Assembly: GCA_947038565.1 (NCBI GenBank)
Contig: CAMQWP010000013.1
Coordinates: 1 to 55,478, forward strand
DNA from: an uncultured Clostridia bacterium
GTDB taxonomy: Bacteria > Bacillota > Clostridia > Christensenellales > UBA3700
DNA length: 55,478 nt
Direction: 5' to 3'
Below are positions 52,082 to 55,478 of the stretch, piece by piece. The notes beneath the pieces were generated by a model that worked only from the letters and a program-made list of their open reading frames with translations, made no database searches and was not told the DNA's origin. Position numbers and translations under genes: made by a program. Positions within the stretch are counted from its first letter, which is position 1; every line of letters starts with the position of its first letter.

Positions 52082-52198
52082 TTAACCTTGTTTTTGCTTA
52101 TGTTTTTTGTATTTGCTGCAAATAACCATTACAGAACCATTTCTTTTTATTACTCTACACTTATCGCACATAGGCTTAACTGATGGTCTTACTTTCAT
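52082..52198 (-). CDS. rpmJ: Ribosomal protein L36 (zinc-binding form)
   Basis: A 38-residue protein starting [20 protein letters not shown], with the zinc ligands Cys11, Cys14, Cys27 and His33. GGAGG is 6-7 nt upstream of the ATG. It lies 15 nt after infA, the usual position. Confidence 0.97.
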   Translation of the reverse strand: MKVRPSVKPMCDKCRVIKRNGSVMVICSKYKKHKQKQG

Positions 52199-52213
52199 AG
52201 TGTTATCCTCCGA

Positions 52214-52435
52214 CTAATTCTTATTACGCCATACTATACGACCTTTGGTCAAATCGTACGGACTTAATTCTACTTTTACTGCGTCACCTTCAAGTATCTT
52301 AATATAGTTCATTCTCAGTTTACCAGATAGATATGCGTTAATAATAACGCCATTACTAAGCTCAACCTTGAAATTAACATTAGGCAATACTTCGATAACT
52401 TTTCCTTCAGCCTCAATTACATCGTCTTTAGACAT
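52214..52435 (-). CDS. infA: Translation initiation factor IF-1
   Basis: 73-residue OB-fold protein, starts [20 protein letters not shown] and contains [20 protein letters not shown]. It binds the ribosomal A site during initiation. GGAGG precedes the ATG. Confidence 0.98.
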   Translation of the reverse strand: MSKDDVIEAEGKVIEVLPNVNFKVELSNGVIINAYLSGKLRMNYIKILEGDAVKVELSPYDLTKGRIVWRNKN

Positions 52436-52450
52436 AATAACTATCCTCCA

Positions 52451-52723
52451 TTATTGTGTTAGCACTTTACTTAGCGCTGATTTGATGGTTTTGTCATGAA
52501 TGGTTGTACCATTCTTTATCATCTCTACAACTATAGACAACTCGATGCCGAGCGCCTTAAGATGTTTAGTTTTCTTTAGTTTTGGTTTAGCTAGTTTCCT
52601 AAGCCTACCATCAACTACCTTAACATAATCATCGTTAACTATTTCTACTATTACAAAATAATCGCCACTATCATGTCCAGCCTTAGACAACACTACCGAC
52701 CCAATCTTGAATTCGCCAATCAT
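52451..52723 (-). CDS. KOW domain RNA-binding protein (L14e-like)
   Basis: The 90-residue protein has a KOW-type N-terminus (IGSVVLSKAGHDSGDYFVIV) and a basic middle (RLRKLAKPKLKKTKHL). It is the conserved small protein found between map and infA in many Clostridia, related to archaeal/eukaryotic L14e. It probably binds rRNA or the ribosome. Short gaps (8 and 15 nt) show operon membership. Confidence 0.9.
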   Translation of the reverse strand: MIGEFKIGSVVLSKAGHDSGDYFVIVEIVNDDYVKVVDGRLRKLAKPKLKKTKHLKALGIELSIVVEMIKNGTTIHDKTIKSALSKVLTQ

Positions 52724-52731
52724 ATGCTCTC

Positions 52732-53475
52732 CTATATCGATAATATTTCGACTCCGTCTTCAGTTACAAGAATAGTATTCTCATAATGTGCTGATGCCTT
52801 AGCATCATCAGTGACAACAGTCCAACCATCACCAAGTTGAGACACTTCAAAAGTTCCTTCATTGATCATAGGTTCAATAGCAAGCGTCATATTACGCTTT
52901 AATCTAAGCCCTTTTCCAGCCTTACCATAGTTCGGAACTTGAGGGTCTTCGTGCATGTTACTGCCGATTCCATGACCTACCAAATCTCTCACCACCGAAA
53001 AACCATTACTTTCTGCATAGTCTTGTATAGCATGTCCAATATCTCCTAGTCTAGCACCCTCTTTCACGACTTTCATTGCCTCAAAAAAGCTCTGCTTAGT
53101 CACATCTATAAGACGCTGTTTCTCATCTGATATCTTTCCTACTGCAAAAGTTCTTGCAGCATCGCTATGCCAACCATTATAGATAACTCCGCAATCAATT
53201 CCGATAATGTCACCTTCTACTAATACTCTGTCACAAGGTATACCATGCACTACCTGCTCATTTACACTCGCACATACTGACGCTGGAAAACCACCGTAAC
53301 CTAGAAAAGAAGGGATACAATCTCGACTAATTATATAATCGTGAGCAATCTTATCAATTTGTTTAGTAGTGACACCAGGCTTTACGCTCTCGCCGATAAG
53401 TAAAAGAGTATCTCTTAGTATCTTACCCGCCTCACGCATTACCTGTACTTCACTATCAGTTTTTATTATAATCAT
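52732..53475 (-). CDS. map: Methionine aminopeptidase type I
   Basis: Removes the initiator Met from nascent proteins. The 247-residue pita-bread enzyme has GIDCGVIYNGWHSDAARTFAV (two metal Asp), VRDLVGHGIG (His), and NEGTFEV and YENTILV (Glu ligands). The ATG at 53475 lies inside the end of adk (20-nt overlap), with AAGGTGA upstream; a TTG one codon earlier is not needed. Confidence 0.96.
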   Translation of the reverse strand: MIIIKTDSEVQVMREAGKILRDTLLLIGESVKPGVTTKQIDKIAHDYIISRDCIPSFLGYGGFPASVCASVNEQVVHGIPCDRVLVEGDIIGIDCGVIYNGWHSDAARTFAVGKISDEKQRLIDVTKQSFFEAMKVVKEGARLGDIGHAIQDYAESNGFSVVRDLVGHGIGSNMHEDPQVPNYGKAGKGLRLKRNMTLAIEPMINEGTFEVSQLGDGWTVVTDDAKASAHYENTILVTEDGVEILSI

Positions 53476-54085
53476 CAATCACCTTAGATATCTCGTTAGT
53501 AACATCTGCCATTAGTGCATTACCATTGACGTCACGTATTAGACCTTTCTTGCCATAAAACTGGATAAGAGGTGCAGTTTGTTTATCGTATACTTCCATA
53601 CGAGCAACAACTGTTTCTTCCTTATCGTCATCTCTTTGATACAGCTCAGCCCCACACTTAGTGCAAGTCTTACCTATACCCATGCTGACATGAAAGCTTT
53701 CACCACATACGCACATTCTCCTACCCGTAATACGATTAACAATTAGAGTTGGATCTACAGCGATGTTGATAACAGCGTCTATACTTGTTACAATATCAAG
53801 AGCTTCAGCTTGCGCTACAGTCCTTGGAAAACCATCTAGTATAAAACCATTTGAGCAATCGCTCTCTTTGATTCTTGCACCAGCGATATTGATTACTACT
53901 TCATCAGGTACAAGCTGACCAGCGTCAATAAACGCCTTAGCTTGCATTCCCAATTCAGTACCTTGCTTTATGTTATTTCTTAATATGTCACCTGTTGAGA
54001 TGTGAGGCAAATTATACTTTTCGCTAATCTTGCTAGCTTGAGTACCTTTACCAGCACCAGGTGCTCCTAAAAATATAAGTCTCAT
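53456..54085 (-). CDS. adk: Adenylate kinase (zinc-lid form)
   Basis: Interconverts AMP, ATP and ADP. The 209-residue protein has the P-loop GAPGAGKGTQA, HISTGDILRNN, GFPRTVAQAE, and a LID with the zinc ligands CVCGESFHVS and CTKCG. AGGACAAT-type site upstream. It follows secY by 12 nt. Confidence 0.97.
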   Translation of the reverse strand: MRLIFLGAPGAGKGTQASKISEKYNLPHISTGDILRNNIKQGTELGMQAKAFIDAGQLVPDEVVINIAGARIKESDCSNGFILDGFPRTVAQAEALDIVTSIDAVINIAVDPTLIVNRITGRRMCVCGESFHVSMGIGKTCTKCGAELYQRDDDKEETVVARMEVYDKQTAPLIQFYGKKGLIRDVNGNALMADVTNEISKVIDDYNKN

Positions 54086-54097
54086 GTTATTGTCCTC

Positions 54098-55408
54098 TTA
54101 TTTTAAGAAACCTTTGTACGTTTTCATCATAATCTGCTGATCTAGTTGTTTATCAAACTCTAATGCAACACTTACAACGATTAGTAATCCAGTAGCTGAG
54201 AACGCATTAACTAGCCCTAACTCTTCTGGTATTAAAAGAACCATTAGAGAAGGAATTAATGCTATTATTGCTAGGAATATCGCACCAAATAAAGTGATAC
54301 GATTATTGATTTTTGCTAAATACTCGCTAGTAGGTTTACCTGGACGTATGCCCGGTATAAAGCCACCGTACTGCTGTATATTCCTTGAAACATCAATTGG
54401 ATTAAACTGTATCTGAGCATAGAAAAACGCAAAGAACAATATAAACAATGACATTAATACAGAATATAACGGACTTCCGATACCCATATATTTTACATAG
54501 CCATTATAAAAATCACTACCAGGCCAGAAGCTAGCTATCATTTGAGGGAACATCAAAAACGCAGAAGCGAAGATGATAGGCATAACGCCAGAACCATTAA
54601 CTTTCATAGGAATGTTAGAAGTCTGACCACCATACATTTTGTTACCCTTAACTTGTTTAGCATAACGAACTGTTACTCGACGCTCTGAAAGGTCTATGAA
54701 TACTATAAAATAGAATAAGATTGCAGTAAAAGCAAAGAATCCTATAAAGAACCATATATTTCCCATAAGCTCAGCACCTGTCTGATTACTCATAACTGTA
54801 ATAGATTTAATAATTGAATTACCCATAGTCGATAATATACCGATGAAGATAATTAGGGAAGTACCGTTACCGATACCATACTCCGTAATTCTCTCACCTA
54901 ACCACATAACAAACGTAGAGCCTGCAACTAGAATGATCATTGTCATTATCCTTGCAAACCAGACATTGGCAACACCGTCACCGAATAATCCTGTGAAATT
55001 GTTTCCCCAGCTCATTACGAAACCAGCAGCCTGCACTACAGCAAGACCGATCGCTACATAACGAGTAATCTGAGTAATTTTCTTTCTTCCCGACTCACCC
55101 TCTTTACTTAATCTCTCAAGCTTAGGAATAATTAGAGTCATCAATTGCATTATGATAAATGCATTAATGAACGGTAATATACCTAGCGAGAAGATAGTAC
55201 CTTGACTAAGCGTACCATTAATCGCACCTAAAATGTTAAAGAAATTATCACTTCCGGCACCACTAGCGGCATCATGAATAGCCTCAAAGTTCAATCCCGG
55301 AATAGGTACGAAAGTACCAATACGGTAAATGAACAACATAAGTAAAGTTAGAAAAATCCTCTTTCGAATATCTTTATCTCTAAACGCATTTGCTATGGTC
55401 TTAAACAT
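54098..55408 (-). CDS. secY: Protein translocase channel subunit SecY
   Basis: 436-residue, ten-helix channel of the Sec system. Motifs include RIGTFVPIPGLN, NAFIIMQLM, SERRVTVRYAKQVKG (cytoplasmic loop) and RPGKPTSEYLAKINNR. ATG overlaps the rplO stop by 1 nt (TAATG). Confidence 0.98.
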   Translation of the reverse strand: MFKTIANAFRDKDIRKRIFLTLLMLFIYRIGTFVPIPGLNFEAIHDAASGAGSDNFFNILGAINGTLSQGTIFSLGILPFINAFIIMQLMTLIIPKLERLSKEGESGRKKITQITRYVAIGLAVVQAAGFVMSWGNNFTGLFGDGVANVWFARIMTMIILVAGSTFVMWLGERITEYGIGNGTSLIIFIGILSTMGNSIIKSITVMSNQTGAELMGNIWFFIGFFAFTAILFYFIVFIDLSERRVTVRYAKQVKGNKMYGGQTSNIPMKVNGSGVMPIIFASAFLMFPQMIASFWPGSDFYNGYVKYMGIGSPLYSVLMSLFILFFAFFYAQIQFNPIDVSRNIQQYGGFIPGIRPGKPTSEYLAKINNRITLFGAIFLAIIALIPSLMVLLIPEELGLVNAFSATGLLIVVSVALEFDKQLDQQIMMKTYKGFLK

Positions 55409-55478
55409 TATAACACCTCAGCCTTGCCACCTGCACTCTCAATTATCTCCGCAGCTGACTTAGTAAACTTTTTAGCTT
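55408..55478 (-). CDS. rplO: Ribosomal protein L15, C-terminal end (partial)
   Basis: The last 23 codons are present: AKKFTKSAAEIIESAGGKAE then VL and TAA, the typical L15 C-terminus. The gene continues past the right edge. The position before secY is the standard spc operon order. Confidence 0.93.
   Translation of the reverse strand, partial: AKKFTKSAAEIIESAGGKAEVL

Overview
The window is AT-rich and reads as the chromosome of a spore-forming, anaerobic, Gram-positive bacterium of the class Clostridia, probably an uncultured gut lineage. The signs are spmA/spmB, a Rex redox repressor, ThiH (the anaerobic route to the thiazole of thiamine), a TatD-associated radical SAM protein, a zinc-type ribosomal protein S4 encoded inside the alpha operon, strong AGGAGG ribosome binding sites and many near-perfect TTGACA/TATAAT promoters, often with an extended -10. 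The species cannot be named from the sequence alone. There are no rRNA or tRNA genes, CRISPR arrays, insertion sequences or phage genes.

Layout. 1-3000: edge of a repeat-bearing membrane protein gene, galU and a Y-family polymerase (dinB). 3313-7697: a fucose catabolism operon (fucI, a double-domain class II aldolase, an FGGY kinase). 7857-11699: a giant membrane-anchored double phosphoesterase. 12005-16647: a Cys-tailed PQ-loop protein, a YgjP peptidase, a PlsC-like acyltransferase, an AEC transporter and yhhQ behind a preQ1-I type riboswitch. 17065-18603: three tandem TM2 proteins. 19555-26445: an almost complete thiamine pathway (thiE, thiS, thiF, thiG, thiH, tenI, then a TPP riboswitch and thiD, thiC). 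26691-31927: a lipoprotein and the metG-tatD-rSAM-rsmA operon. 32224-33410: spmAB. 33693-40423: an amino acid permease, small membrane proteins, the ACT/UPF0210 pair, rex and a small conserved protein. 40520-48501: an N-acetylhexosamine kinase homologue, leuA-leuC-leuD-leuB, and a GH123-like protein. 48967-55478: the end of the spc operon and the alpha operon (rplO, secY, adk, map, KOW protein, infA, rpmJ, rpsM, rpsK, rpsD, rpoA, rplQ).

How the genes fit. The fucose operon, the NahK-like kinase and the cytosolic GH123-like protein together suggest growth on host mucin or milk-type glycans, although no sugar transporter is in the window. Regulation by RNA is the most striking theme. The leu operon leader encodes two successive Leu-rich leader peptides separated by an intrinsic terminator. 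yhhQ has a preQ1-I type aptamer plus a second unidentified terminator-bearing element. thiDC has a TPP riboswitch. The NahK-like kinase has a promoter followed by a strong hairpin and T-run. The alpha operon has its own promoter and a 150-nt structured leader. Two promoters are built into the terminators of the genes upstream of them. Four hairpins in convergent intergenic gaps carry DnaA-box-like sequences around their loops.
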